From positions 120,660,331-120,724,330 of the forward strand of contig OX123183.2 of assembly GCA_944739405.2 (NCBI GenBank): a DNA stretch of 64,000 nucleotides, in the 5' to 3' direction. Origin of the DNA: Euclidia mi. Lineage: Eukaryota > Arthropoda > Insecta > Lepidoptera > Erebidae. Below the pieces are notes generated by a model. That model searched no databases, was not told the DNA's origin, and worked only from the letters and a program-made list of their open reading frames with translations. A program made the position numbers and the translations under genes. Positions within the stretch are counted from its first letter, which is position 1. Each line of letters begins with the position of its first letter. Below, piece by piece: positions 10,559 to 21,165 of the stretch.

Positions 10559-11632
10559 CAGTGGCGGCTCGTTCAAAGGAGCGCTGGAGCAGTGAACTCC
10601 CAAAATTATAAAATATACCTACTTATACAACGCATATAAACTTTTTCTATAAACATACTCAATATTTTAATACACACCTATTCCATTTTCTATAATGCAT
10701 ATCCACAAATAAATATTTGACTACAAAGCTGTTCATCATAATTTTGTCAACACTCTTGACACATACATAGGTATTTTTGTTGAGTGGAGCGCTCAAAACA
10801 GCGCTCTAGTTAACGAAAGCTTAGTACAACGCTTAATACTGAAATGTAATGAGTGCGAAAGAGAGAGCGTTCCATGCGCTGGGCGCGTGAGACAAAAGAT
10901 TTGTATGAGAAATAAGCCAAATACGGAGCGGCGCTCCTGCCTGGCTAGCTTGACGAGGTGCGCATGCGCGAATATATTACCCGACTAAATGATATGACCA
11001 TTTGTCACGAAGAAAAATTAAAACGTGTGCGCCGTTTTTTTTAATAGTGTTTTGCCGGTATCATTAGAATGTAAACAAAAGCAAAACATTTTTCTGCAGT
11101 GCGTTGGTAATTAGAAAAGTATTTAATAATAATATCATTTATTGCGAATATAGGTGTTAACAAAGGTGTAATGTAAGATAATATTCAGAGCTCCTATATT
11201 CTGCTATTTAGCATGCAACAATATTCTAATAAAATGTAGTAAGATTGGTGTTTAAAATATAGTTAATTGTATGTGTGATTGTGAGTACCTATATGTTTAA
11301 GAAAGACAGTTAAATTGTGTAACTAATATGGAATATAACAGCGTAAACTTTATAACAAACTGTGAAAAAACTTTAAAAAACGACCAATATGATAAAACGC
11401 TTTGGTTATGTATGTGGTTGCGAAAATGCGAAGGAAGCAGGAAGCTGTTTTGTTTTCTGTGTATTTTGTTTAGCGGGGCCGGAGTTGATACTGCGTGGAC
11501 GGTTCAGGTAGGTATCGATGATTTAGCACGTCATCTTACTATTAATTGTAAAAGCATTCGCAAAATAAATGATTTATAGTTTCATCTTTTTTTTAGTGAA
11601 CACCCAATATAATCTTTCACGAGCCGCCTCTG
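10559..11632 (+). mobile_element. Non-autonomous hAT transposon with 8-bp target duplication
   Basis: The ends are inverted repeats, CAGTGGCGGCTCGT on the left and the complement of CAGAGGCGGCTCGT on the right. The element is bounded by the perfect 8-bp repeat gtgccaac at 10551-10558 and 11633-11640. CAG-n-G termini with 8-bp duplications are diagnostic for the hAT superfamily. At 1,074 bp it is too short for a full transposase, yet it holds an 83-codon ORF that looks like the transposase N-terminus, so it is an internally deleted derivative. Both target copies are identical, so the insertion is not old. Confidence 0.88.
11328..11579 (+). CDS. hAT transposase N-terminal fragment with TTF-like zinc finger
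   Basis: An ATG in a good context (actaatATGg) opens 83 codons, then a TAG. Residues ~20-70 follow the TTF-type zinc-finger block at the start of ZMYM-like hAT transposases: a basic/aromatic lead-in, then KLFCFLCILFSG (C-x2-C), then AWTVQVGIDDLARHL. In the family this is followed by a HExSxxH-like element. Here the matching stretch is NCKSIRK, so both expected zinc-binding histidines look lost. The family would bind the transposon ends in the nucleus. This fragment has no catalytic domain and cannot transpose. A short acceptor-like ttttttttag follows the stop, then the right terminus. The family call is from pattern, not a search. Confidence 0.6.
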   Translation: MEYNSVNFITNCEKTLKNDQYDKTLWLCMWLRKCEGSRKLFCFLCILFSGAGVDTAWTVQVGIDDLARHLTINCKSIRKINDL

Positions 11633-11640
11633 GTGCCAAC

Positions 11641-12047
11641 TGCTTGGAATTTAAGAGCCCCTTCACAGTAGCTCTACAAACGATAGTAGGTAAACAAGGT
11701 AATTTAAGCTAAATACAGTAAGCCCATCTAAAGCCTATCTAACACATGGCAGTAACTTCCACATTCGACTTTTACTGCTAAAGCGAGACGATAAATGTCT
11801 GCGATGCTTTCTGCCGTTTTACTTTTTGAAAGTTTAACAATAAAGCACTCGTAGGTATTTAAGGATCAGCTGTCTTCTAAAATATGGAGACGTTTATATT
11901 TCAGTAGGTGTCACCTAAAATCCACCTAGGTGGGTGGCTGGTTTCTATTGTGGAAGCTGATATGTGTGATGCTCCTGTTATGTTCAAAAAATGTTTGCCA
12001 TTTTTCGAGATGACTAAATCTGGTTGCATTGCTTTATTATAAAGTTG
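11641..12047. other. No gene or clear repeat seen
   Basis: AT-rich DNA with nothing I can support. Confidence 0.4.
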
Positions 12048-12106
12048 TGTTTGTTTTTAAAATTATTTAGTCCTTTAAAAGAACTAAATAATCTTAAAAA
12101 CAAACA
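12048..12106. repeat. Snap-back palindrome
   Basis: 24-nt arms (12048-12071 and 12083-12106) are complementary with one mismatch and an 11-nt loop. There is no TIR-element flank that I can see. Confidence 0.8.
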
Positions 12107-12708
12107 ATCAATGTGCAATTTTAGACATACGTTTAGATATTGAGCAATTAATTACAGATTAAATTTATACCTTTACGACTATATTGATCGATCATACTAT
12201 TATTTTATGCATCTTGTTGCCGAAACTATTGTCCCAGAATTACTTATAAAGGCACATCGGACATAAATTTCAACCGTTCTGAATCCTCGTGAATAATATG
12301 AAATGCTGTGACGTGTGAGAATTGGACCCATTACATTCTGGTAAAGGGCAAGACTATCGTCTTAAAAGTACACCATCTATGGAATTCAATATTACTATCA
12401 CACCAAGAAAAGCATCCAAATACAAAAGTTAAACTAACTAAAACGCACTGTAATGATAGTTTTAGTTAAGTTTAACGATGGTAGTCTCAGTAATAGAAAT
12501 CTGGTACCCACTAACTAGAGATTAAACCTTTAAAACATTGGTCTAACGAGATCATAGTTCAACCAATACTTAACAAAAAGGCTTTCAACATCCCATTTAA
12601 ACCAATAAAGCAAAACATCAACAATTAGACGGCAGACCAATTACCTTTTATCACGAAACTAACCGATGAATATTCCTTGATACCGTTAAAATACTAACTA
12701 TAACCCCT

Positions 12709-12755
12709 AAATGGGGTCCAATGGGGTCCAAATGGGTTCTAAATGGGGTTTAAAT
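12709..12755 (+). repeat. Minisatellite, ~11-bp unit
   Basis: Four to five head-to-tail units of the type aatggggtcca with small changes (aatgggttcta, aatggggttta). Confidence 0.8.
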
Positions 12756-13640
12756 AGGCCGGGAGCATGTTGATGTCGCACTGGACCTAAGGATACATGT
12801 TGGCTCCTGTAATGGTGTGCCTTCTCTAGAATTTCCAATTACGTCCTTATTGGGGCAATGGCTATTGTAAGTTAAAGTAAGGACGGCCACCGACGCAAGA
12901 CTTTTCTGTCGCAGCGACTTTTAGTCTAATTGTAGATTTGCATATGGACGTTTTAAGGAAAATGAGGAAGGATAGAGTTGGTACCCAATTTGTGGTTTAG
13001 GGTATCTATATATTACTGTAACATTGACGACAGTTAATTATTGCCTAAAATCCATGTAATATTTAAATTACTAGTAGACTCCATCATGTATTTTTCAGAA
13101 AAGGCAGACAGTTGCGCATTGCTGGAATCGAACCTAACACACATGGGAAGCAAGCAATGACGAGGACACTAATGAAATGTCTAGATTCTTCGAACAAGCT
13201 TGTCAACATTATTTAGGCATACACAATACCTAATGCTCTTAATTAAATTAATTAGATAAATTCCAGTCGCAGTGATGCAGCCGGCCTTATGCCACAGATC
13301 TCGTTCAAACAAACGGATAAAGTATTAGCTTCAGATTAAATCGTAATATATTTCAGTATTCTAATACACTAAATTGCCATACGTATATTCTTCTAATGGT
13401 TACTGTGAGTATTTAAAAGGCATTAAAAAGAGAAAGATGGTTTGTGAGAGAGATAGAGCTATTGTTTAAAAACTAAACGTTAATAGAAGAATCTTGATTG
13501 GAGAAAAGTGATTCTTTATTTGTAAACTTTTACATCGTGTATAATAAAATTACGAGCATAGCCGATTCGATATTAAATTTGTAAATGTTAAAGTTATAGA
13601 ATATCGCTAAAAGGTAGTTCTTTTTTATCTACTACTACTC
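12756..13640. other. No gene seen
   Basis: AT-rich DNA. Near 13118-13170 a minus-strand B-box-like ggttcgattcc may be a worn tRNA-derived head. The rest shows nothing. Confidence 0.35.
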
Positions 13641-13643
13641 TAA

Positions 13644-14264
13644 GGGCGGTTTTAGATTAGCGTATTTTTCTGCGCGTATACGGTTGTTTCAGCATACGCG
13701 CTTACACGCGCGCTACTAGATTCGCGTAAACGGGCATATATCGGCATGTTCGCTCAACACGGTAGTGACATCGTGTCTGTGTCAACATAGATTCTGACGG
13801 CTCGCGCTTATACGAGCTAAGAGCGGTTTCAGATTAGCGTTTTATACGCGCGTATAAGCTCGTTTTTGGAAGCGCCTGTAGGCGCGTATAGGCTCCCCTT
13901 TTGACACACGCACAACTCGTACGAGCGTTGACGCGCGTCTAAGCTCGTATAAGCGCGAGCCGTCAAAATCCATGTTGACACTGACAAGATGTCACTACAG
14001 TTTCGAGCGAACACGCCGATATATGCCCATTTACGAGAGACCGGTATTTTGAGGCGCGTAATGTAGCGCGCGTGTAAGCGCGTATGCAGAAACGACCGTA
14101 TACGCGCAGAAAAATACGCTAATTTGAAGCCGCCCTAAGAAGCGTTTCTTAGCTCAACGCTCGTACGAGTTCCGTGTGTGCCAAATGGCGCGCCTATACG
14201 CGCTTACATGCGCTTCCAAAAACGAGCTTATACGCGCGTATAAAACGCTAATCTGAAACCTCCC
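13644..14264 (+). mobile_element. Harbinger-like MITE, outer copy (split)
   Basis: The element starts gggcggttttagattagcg and ends in the complement of gggaggtttcagattagcg, flanked by TAA at 13641-13643 and 14265-14267. Without the insert its two parts (13644-13820 and 14139-14264) add up to about 303 bp. A 3-bp TAA duplication with GGG termini fits PIF/Harbinger. No transposase is visible. It is strongly GC- and gcgtata-rich relative to its surroundings. Confidence 0.72.
13821..14135 (-). mobile_element. Harbinger-like MITE, inner copy nested in reverse
   Basis: This 315-bp copy starts gagcggtttcagattagcg and ends in the complement of gggcggcttcaaattagcg, with TAA at 13818-13820 and 14136-14138. 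Its left half matches the right half of the outer element in reverse complement, and its right half matches the outer left half. So a second copy of the same family inserted into the first in opposite orientation. The 61-codon minus-strand ORF here is an artefact. Confidence 0.72.
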
Positions 14265-14277
14265 TAAATGGTGCAGT

Positions 14278-14460
14278 TGATTGGTCTGTTTGTCTACTGG
14301 TTAGTTTGTAGACATGGGTTCGATTCCCACCAAGGACGAAACATTGTGTAATGAGCACGCTAATTCGTTCTGAATATACTAAGATCTCGTCTTGTAACTA
14401 TGTATTTAATGAATCTGAATGTATCTCATCAGTAACAAATATGTATTAAAGAATACATAT
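14278..14460 (+). mobile_element. Degraded tRNA-derived SINE
   Basis: A head-like segment with ctactggttag and the B-box-like gggttcgattccca is followed by a body ending near a (tatg) repeat. It does not clearly match any family here. Confidence 0.4.
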
Positions 14461-14547
14461 GTATGTATGTTTATCAGTGGTAGCCATATTATAGACTCCG
14501 CCTAGTTTGAGATCAGATAGCCGTATGTGGAATGTCCAAGGATATTG

Positions 14548-14736
14548 TCTTACAATTATAATAGAAACGCGAAAGGTTATGAGGCTGGATGTGTGTGTGG
14601 GTGGTTTGCTCCTCTTCCAAGCAAAAACTGCGGAATCGATTTTGATGAATCTTTGCAGTGATATAGCTTATACATCAGAATAGCTAGCTTTTGTCGTAAT
14701 AGACGCTACGTGGGCAGAGCCGCGGTCGGCATCTAG
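14548..14736 (+). mobile_element. Helitron-like non-autonomous element
   Basis: The sequence begins near TCTTACAATTATAATAG and ends gccgcggtcggcatCTAG followed by T, the 3' end type of moth Helitrons (GC-rich hairpin, then CTAG). The 5' base is G instead of the expected A, so the start is approximate. Confidence 0.5.
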
Positions 14737-14774
14737 TTCAATTATAAAACTGTAGTGATGCTATAGACCTAAAT

Positions 14775-14985
14775 TGTAAATTATCGCATGCTAAACGGTG
14801 AAGGAAAACATCGTGAGGAAACCTGCATGTCTGAGAGTTCTCCATAGTGTTCTCGAAACACATGTGAAGTCTGCCGACCCGCACTATACCAGCGTGATGG
14901 ACTATGGCCTTACCCTTCTCATAGGGAGAAGAGGCCCGTGCCCAGCAGTGGGACAGATTATATACAGGGCCGATGATGATGATAG
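14775..14985 (+). mobile_element. RTE-like LINE 3' tail
   Basis: gaaggaaaacatcgtgagga, aacctgcatgtctgagag, agcgtgatggactatggcc and cccagcagtggga lead to a (gat)n tail. This is the common 3' end of RTE-like LINEs in moths. No intact ORF. Confidence 0.7.
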
Positions 14986-15023
14986 AGATGAATTCTCTAT
15001 CATCATCATCGGCCCTGTATATA
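14959..15023. repeat. Perfect 30-bp snap-back palindrome at a LINE tail
   Basis: Arms 14959-14988 and 14994-15023 are perfect reverse complements with a 5-nt loop. The left arm is the LINE tail itself (cagggccgatgatgatgat), so the right arm is a copy of the tail turned back on itself. Confidence 0.9.
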
Positions 15024-15721
15024 TATGATGATTCTAATAATTCATACTATTATATTATAAATTCGAAAGCGCCTTTGTTTGTCCTTCTGTCATATCGCAA
15101 CGGGGCAATGTTATGGTTTTTTTTAGAGTACTTAACGTAAGATATTTTTGCAGTGATAAAACATATCGTTATAATTTACCTCCACGCAGGTGTCTAGTAT
15201 TCCATAAACCGGCAAACTATTTAATTTTCTATAAAATTCTATCAAAACTGGGCTAGCTACAAAGCCAAGTCCGGTTTGCCAGACAATTCGTTTAATAATT
15301 TACACGTTTTAGTGTTTATAACGAACACGTTAACATAAATTGTTGTAAAACACGAAGAAAACTGATGTAAACAAACAAGCTATACATTGTTTCGACACGT
15401 TGATAAAAGATCTTTGAATATTATTAGAATTTTGTCTCGGATTTCAACTGCATTTAAAAAATATAGTTTTAAGATGAAGAATCTGCTTCGTCGTTTGCCA
15501 CTGCCATAAAGATTCTAAGTACCTATGAGTCGGGGTTCGGTTTGTATTTATTGTTTTAATGTGTTTAATAATGTCCTCCTTAATAATCAACGTCACGGGG
15601 ATCTTTACAATAATTAAATCAACAGGCACAAAGTATAGGCAGACATGAAAAAAAAAAAATTGTGGATGAATAGGTACTTTTAAAAACTTTTTGCGACTTG
15701 TACACATAGTAATATTTCTTT
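15024..15721. other. No gene seen
   Basis: Positions 15060-15150 (cgaaagcgcctttgtttgtc) resemble the start of a moth Helitron, but I find no matching end. The rest shows nothing. Confidence 0.35.
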
Positions 15722-15964
15722 TTTATAGACTCACGCCTGTATCCTTGAAGGGATAGGCAGGGGTGTAATATTACAGCCACATTTAACCATGATTTTTAGG
15801 ACCCAAGTAATAGGGAGCGAGCCTATTGCCGTTAACAGGCCCATCACCAGACTCCGTGCTGCTACTGGAATTCGGAAAATCCCAGTAACACTTGCCCGAC
15901 CCGGGAATCGAACCCGGGACCTCCGCTCAGCAGTCGCATACGCCATCCACTGGACCACGGAGGC
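15721..15964 (-). mobile_element. SINE-A, full length, with target duplication
   Basis: Complete minus-strand copy with head, boxes, body and 3' module. The repeat atagtaatatt flanks it at 15706-15716 and 15965-15975. Confidence 0.9.
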
Positions 15965-16102
15965 ATAGTAATATTGATGCAATTAATGACTACCATCCCA
16001 TGTATAACCCATCCTAAAACGTCGAGAGTAATATAAGGTATTGTACCTAAATTTTTAAATGATTACGCGACATAAACCCGTTATAAAAGTATTACAATTT
16101 CT

Positions 16103-16206
16103 GGGTCACAAAAAGTGTTGTCTCGTATGGGGATCGAACTCACACAGGACATTAAACCAGAGTTTTTAAGCGGTGTGGCCGCTTACACCACTACGCTATA
16201 AGTGCA
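16103..16206 (-). mobile_element. SINE-D head, worn
   Basis: The minus strand has the D head (gcgtagtggtgtaagcgg), the B box gagttcgatcccc and acgagacaacac. The body after that is lost or too diverged. Confidence 0.6.
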
Positions 16207-16741
16207 ATCTTTAAACACAAACCGATTTTATCACAGAAGCAAGCTAGATAAATAACTACTTCTCACTTTACAATAACAATTTCCCATTCACACGAACCTC
16301 ACGACCACCTATAAACACTTTACACTTTTTATCACTTATCCGTTTAACCATAATTCCCGTGACAATCCCTAACCCTAGGCGACTAGGCGTGACTTCGGCC
16401 CCTAGCGCGGCCCATATTAGGCGTAGGCAGGCCATTTACCAGCCAGCTACAATTAAGGCCCCGCGAAAGATCACGAACATTATTAGCATGTTATTTTTTG
16501 TACATGGCAACGAAATTATTGTTAGTGTGGTGTTGCTATAGAAAAACATTTATTTTAATTTTTGAGTAAATGATTTTCATTTTCTTTCTCTCATAGGTTC
16601 TTAAAATTACGAAAAATGATAAATTTATAGCTAGGAATAGTTTGTTTTTAGCAATAATAAAATAAAAAGGAATAAAAAATATATGTAATTGAAACTGAAG
16701 CCTAAACATGAAAACTTCGTCCAAAATCATACTGAGGCTTA
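16207..16741. other. No gene seen; GC-rich patch
   Basis: Positions 16360-16470 are GC-rich (ggcccctagcgcggcccat) without paired ends. The rest is AT-rich with nothing I can support. Confidence 0.35.
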
Positions 16742-16948
16742 TCTTAATATACAAAATCCTTGAGTTACTGACTGACTGACAGACACGCTACAGCCGAAAC
16801 TATTGGGCACAGGAAGCTGAAATTTGGCATGTATGTTCCTTGGGATTTGTAGGGGTGCACTAAGAAGGAATTTCCTGAAATTACCACGGGATGGGGCAAA
16901 ATGGGTAAATTTAAAAAAATTGCAGGCGTAGCTGCTGGCGTCCTCTAG
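16742..16948 (+). mobile_element. Helitron-like non-autonomous element
   Basis: The element starts TCTTAATATACAAAATCC after an A and ends tggcgtcctCTAG before a T. The A/T insertion site and the TC...CTAG ends fit a Helitron. Length is 207 bp with no coding capacity. Confidence 0.6.
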
Positions 16949-17659
16949 TCTTTTCTACAAGGCTAACTGAAACTAAAAGCGACTCAACAATACCAAAGTG
17001 TACATAGGAATTAATCTATCATTCGTGTAACTGTTCAGGAAAATAAGTATACCTAAGTAAATAAAATAGTTTTCAGCAATATCTTACGTAACGAGACCTA
17101 AGACCAAGCAACTCATTAAAAAATATCTTACGATTTCAGTATAATCCGAAAACATACGTAATAATATAATAACAAACCAATTCCACATCCGAAGTAAATC
17201 AGTTCCAATAAAAACAATGAATCAACATAGAATTCGTACACCATCTTAATAATTGCTTCGAAATGATGATTCGGTTTCGAGCGAGATGGAAGATGAAATA
17301 CGAATAAAAGAAAAGGACAAAAGATGTAATAAACACGGAATAACGTGAGAGACAGGGTTCGTTGGCAAGCCAGGTATTAGGGGCAATAAACATCATTTCT
17401 TTTTTTAGTATAATGTGTTATTTACAACCGCTGTGCAGCTTCAGCCACTGATTGATAAGACAGATGGAAATCTCTCGTGGTATTATATCTGTGGTTGTTT
17501 GGTCATGGTACGCTTGAGCATTAAATTCAAGGTTGGTACGTTGCCTCACGTTCCAAAGTTTGGTTTAAGCATAAGAGTTTCTACGTTTCCTCAGTGTTTT
17601 GGTAAAGCGTAGGAAAATTCACCAGACTTCATTCAATATAGACGTGTGGTTGACGGCAT
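16949..17659. other. No gene or clear repeat seen
   Basis: AT-rich DNA. Overlapping short ORFs have no motif. Confidence 0.4.
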
Positions 17660-17787
17660 AGAATACAAGTGTCACCACCCCCTACCTTCCCGTGGGTGTC
17701 GCAAGAGGCGACTAAGGGATAGATAACACGATGCATATACCATCTTTGCGTAGAGACGGAAAACTCGACATCAAACCCTATACGACT
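17660..17787 (+). mobile_element. RTE-like LINE fragment
   Basis: gtcaccaccccctaccttcc, cgtgggtgtcgcaagaggcg and the later accctata match the 8400 fragment. It breaks off where the SINE-C head begins, so the SINE may have landed in it. Confidence 0.55.
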
Positions 17788-18021
17788 GCCTCGTTGGTCT
17801 CGCGGCATAAATGTGCGCGTGGGATCGGGGAGGTCCCGGGTTCGATTCTTGGGTCGGGCAGTGTTATTGGGTTTTTCTGTCACGAAATTCTCAGTAACAA
17901 CTGGAAATGTGCCAGGTACGGCAATAGCTTCTTATTACGTGGGACTACAGTATATCTGGCGAAAAGTGGGTGCAGAAATACACCTCTGCCTACCTCTTCG
18001 GAGTTATAGGCGTGAGACTAT
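17788..18021 (+). mobile_element. SINE-C, diverged, with (tatg)n tail
   Basis: The head gcctcgttggtctcgcgg and B box gggttcgattctt are followed by a diverged body and 3' module. The tail is (tatg)n instead of (aaat)n, as in SINE-F. Two overlapping ORFs here are SINE translations. Confidence 0.8.
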
Positions 18022-19528
18022 GTATGTATGTATGTACTTAATTCAATAATTGAAGAAGTAATGCTTTCAGATGTAGAGCTGACTTACTGAAAGTGACATG
18101 TTTTAGTTTTCTAACTTGCATAGATAAATATTAGATTAGCTATTTAGTTATCGTGGTTACGTTCGTATAAATAAGTATCTCCTTTCATAAATAGCTTCTG
18201 GTTTGGAACAAAAATAATGACCATTTCTCTTGAATCCATTCCTGTACGTCCAATTGTTATTGCATTTACGAGAAGCCACTGTGCTCTTTAGTTTCTTTAC
18301 AATCGTACTGCGTTGACACGACACACTAACCCACAAACTTAACTAATAAATCTTCTACGAATAAGCTTACATAACACAACACACATTTTTTATCCACCAC
18401 CAAAATCTATATAAATGAAACTATAATTTCACATAACTACAGCCGTATTATACAAAAAAATCTACAAATCCTCATAGTTTTAAAATGCGTGCGTCATACT
18501 TTGATGACTCCTACTGTGTTTGAATATTCGAAAATGAACTTTAAGATTTGTTTGATAAGGATGAATTCGAATTAATTTTGTTAGAGTGTCCGCTATTGGT
18601 TGTAAAGACAACGTTTTTTTCTTTCCGTGCCTTTTTATAAGCACGGGATGGTGGTTAATGGGAGGCTCGGTAATTTTGGCTCCAACGTTGAAGGGGGGAG
18701 GGAGGGGTAATTATAGTGTCTGCCTGTGTCATTGTCTGTGTATCTCTGTTCTAATTTTCGTAACGAAATTGAAAAAAAAGCAATTTTTTTTGTGTTTCTC
18801 CCGCCATGCTGATTGAATCCTTGGTTTCGGCTGAATTCGTGTTTTTCGAATGTGTTTTGCTCACGGATAGGTGGGATGAACATCTCTGGCTATGCACTAA
18901 TGTCTTCGTGGTCTGAGTCATAAAAATGTATAAGGGTATCCAAATAGCAGGATAATTATAGCTGCGGATGGTCTCTCAATTCCTAGAAGCATTTGGATGA
19001 CACGTAGCCTGAAGATGTTATAACTAGGGATTCTTATAAGCGCTTTTGACTCCTGTAATAAGGAGCTAATAGCCATCTAGAGTTCTAAGCGATAAAGGAG
19101 TGAAATATACCAGTGTATTTTTCTTTAAACCTTGGAATTCCGTAAGAACCTATCCTTATTTTAACATACTCGACTAAAATCTAACAAATTACATCAGTAA
19201 ATCGACTAATATTCACATCATACAAACTGACAAACAAAATAAATCTTACACATAAAGCCTTTAAATAGTCATCATAACTTCTCACGAGGTTTTTTTCTAA
19301 CACATTCTCTTCGAGCAGCTATACAAATCCCATAGTTTGATATTAAAACATCACTATGATGAATAAGACTGATTACTATTGGTACTGCCTCTAGTATTAA
19401 ATATAAAATATTTAAGAGAACGCCCAAAGCTGTTACTTCTTTTAAACGCACGTGAATAATGAGAGAAATGACCGATGGTTCTAAGACTTGGTGATGCATA
19501 GAGCGAATTAAGATCGCTTTTGTACCCG
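18022..19528. other. No gene seen; G-rich run
   Basis: A run of closely spaced G tracts lies at 18693-18707. Nothing else supportable in 1.5 kb. Confidence 0.4.
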
Positions 19529-19584
19529 TTTGGGTGATTATGACCAAGTAGTACTTTACTACTACATGGTCATAATCACCCAAA
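19529..19584. repeat. Snap-back palindrome
   Basis: Perfect 18-nt arms (tttgggtgattatgacca at 19529-19546 and its complement at 19567-19584). The 20-nt spacer is partly self-complementary. Confidence 0.85.
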
Positions 19585-19667
19585 GTAGTAGTAAGTAGTA
19601 GTAGATAGAGCTGATATTTTCGAATAAATGTTCATAGATATTAGTTTATTAGTTCTTTGATAAAATA

Positions 19668-20040
19668 TACCCCAGTTGCCCCGGGCACACACCAATGGCT
19701 TTTCGAGGTTATGTGTATATTAAAAATGTTAATTATCGCTCGCTTAACAATGTGCCCGGTAGATGGCAATAGGCTCGCCCCCTATTACATTGGGACCGAA
19801 ACACAACTGGCGAAGTGTGGGTTTGTAATACAGCTCTGCCTACCTCTTCGGGGATATTTCGAAGTTATGTGTATATTAAAAATGTTAATTATCGGTCGCT
19901 TAACAATGTGCCCGGTGGATGGCAATAGGCTCGCCTCCTATTACATTGGGACCGAAACACAACTGGCGATGTGTGAGTGTGTAATACTGCTCTGCCTACC
20001 CCTTCGGGGATAAAGGCGTGAAGTTATGTTATGTTATGAT
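19668..20040 (+). mobile_element. SINE-B with tandemly duplicated body
   Basis: The head is truncated (starts near ccccgggcacacacc). The stretch from tttcgaggttatg to cttcggggata occurs twice head to tail, 19701-19856 and 19857-20012, with a 156-bp period and few differences. The copy ends gcgtgaagttatgttatg. A 118-codon ORF simply reads both repeats. Confidence 0.85.
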
Positions 20041-20892
20041 GATAAAATATATCAGTTGACGTGAAGAACACAACAATCTTAGAGTTTTTGTTGACCTGTC
20101 TAGTTAAGACTAGTTGGTATTGTCAAGCATTTGCATGCTGGCAGGACCTGCTTAATGGGTACTAAATACGACAGACCCTTTCACCTCCGATACAAAGTTT
20201 AATGTGACAATCGAATAGGCCCGTTAAAGGCTTAACCACTTGGCTATAATCCTCTTCAAACTCATTCCAAAAGCTTCTGTCAAATATTCTCATCAAAAAT
20301 CTAACAATTTTAGCCAGCGCTCTCTTTGTTATAATCCAACTGATTACTAGTATTATTCGCCATAGAAATGTATTCTAAAACACACATAAGTACACGGCGC
20401 AGTACACATAGTTCTAAAAAACGATAATTGGGAAGAAACGTCGTTATTTCACGGCACATCCAATGATACATCTGTAGGTATGTTAATCGCTGGCCGAAAA
20501 CCAGCCTTATAATTTCCTTTCATATCATTACGGACCGAGGGATTCGAATGGGTAATGGCCACAAAAGAAAAAACATAATTACTTATAAAAAATCGACGCC
20601 GGCTTTGTCTAGTGGTCAGAATTTTTTAATAAAAGCGATGACGGTAGTCCGTTGTATTGTTATTCGTCATTGCATTGGAAGTTGTCGTGTTCTAGAGAAA
20701 TAATATACAGCTAGGTAGATCGTTAAATTATTTAATGGATTTTTGCATTACCAGCAACATTTATTTCACGTTTTACTTTAAATATGCACATTGGCTCAGT
20801 ATAGCAATTTTGTACCTACCTGCATCTCTAACTGTGTCCTTATCATCAAAATATGTCGTGCTTCACAATAATATAATTATCATAGATACATT
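20041..20892. other. No gene or clear repeat seen
   Basis: AT-rich DNA with nothing I can support. Confidence 0.4.
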
Positions 20893-21013
20893 CCCGAGCG
20901 GCAATACGCCAATAGGCTCGCCCCCTATTATGTGGGACCTAAAAATTCATGGCGAAATGTGGGTGTAATATTACACCTCTGCAGATACAGGCGTGAGTCT
21001 ATAAATTAAAAAA
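20893..21013 (+). mobile_element. SINE-A/C 3' module, 5'-truncated
   Basis: It runs from ccaataggctcgcccccta to gcgtgagtctataaa. It lacks the ctaccccttcggg segment that other copies have, a ~13-base deletion inside the most conserved part of the tail. Confidence 0.8.
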
Positions 21014-21120
21014 AAGAAACATTACCGAGCTTGGTATTTGCTACGTAAAAGATTTAAAAACTGGCAGTTAATGAAGGTTCTTAACTTTTCTTTAGAACAT
21101 TGTGATATTTTTCGGCTTTA

Positions 21121-21165
21121 ATGTCGTACATATTTAGTTTACTTTATACTAAATATGTACGACAT
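21121..21165. repeat. Snap-back palindrome
   Basis: Perfect 18-nt arms (atgtcgtacatatttagt and its complement) with a 9-nt loop. Confidence 0.9.

Noticed and set aside
18586..18883. Overlapping ORFs on both strands around the G-rich run
   Set aside because: Low-complexity translation of G/T-rich sequence with no family resemblance.
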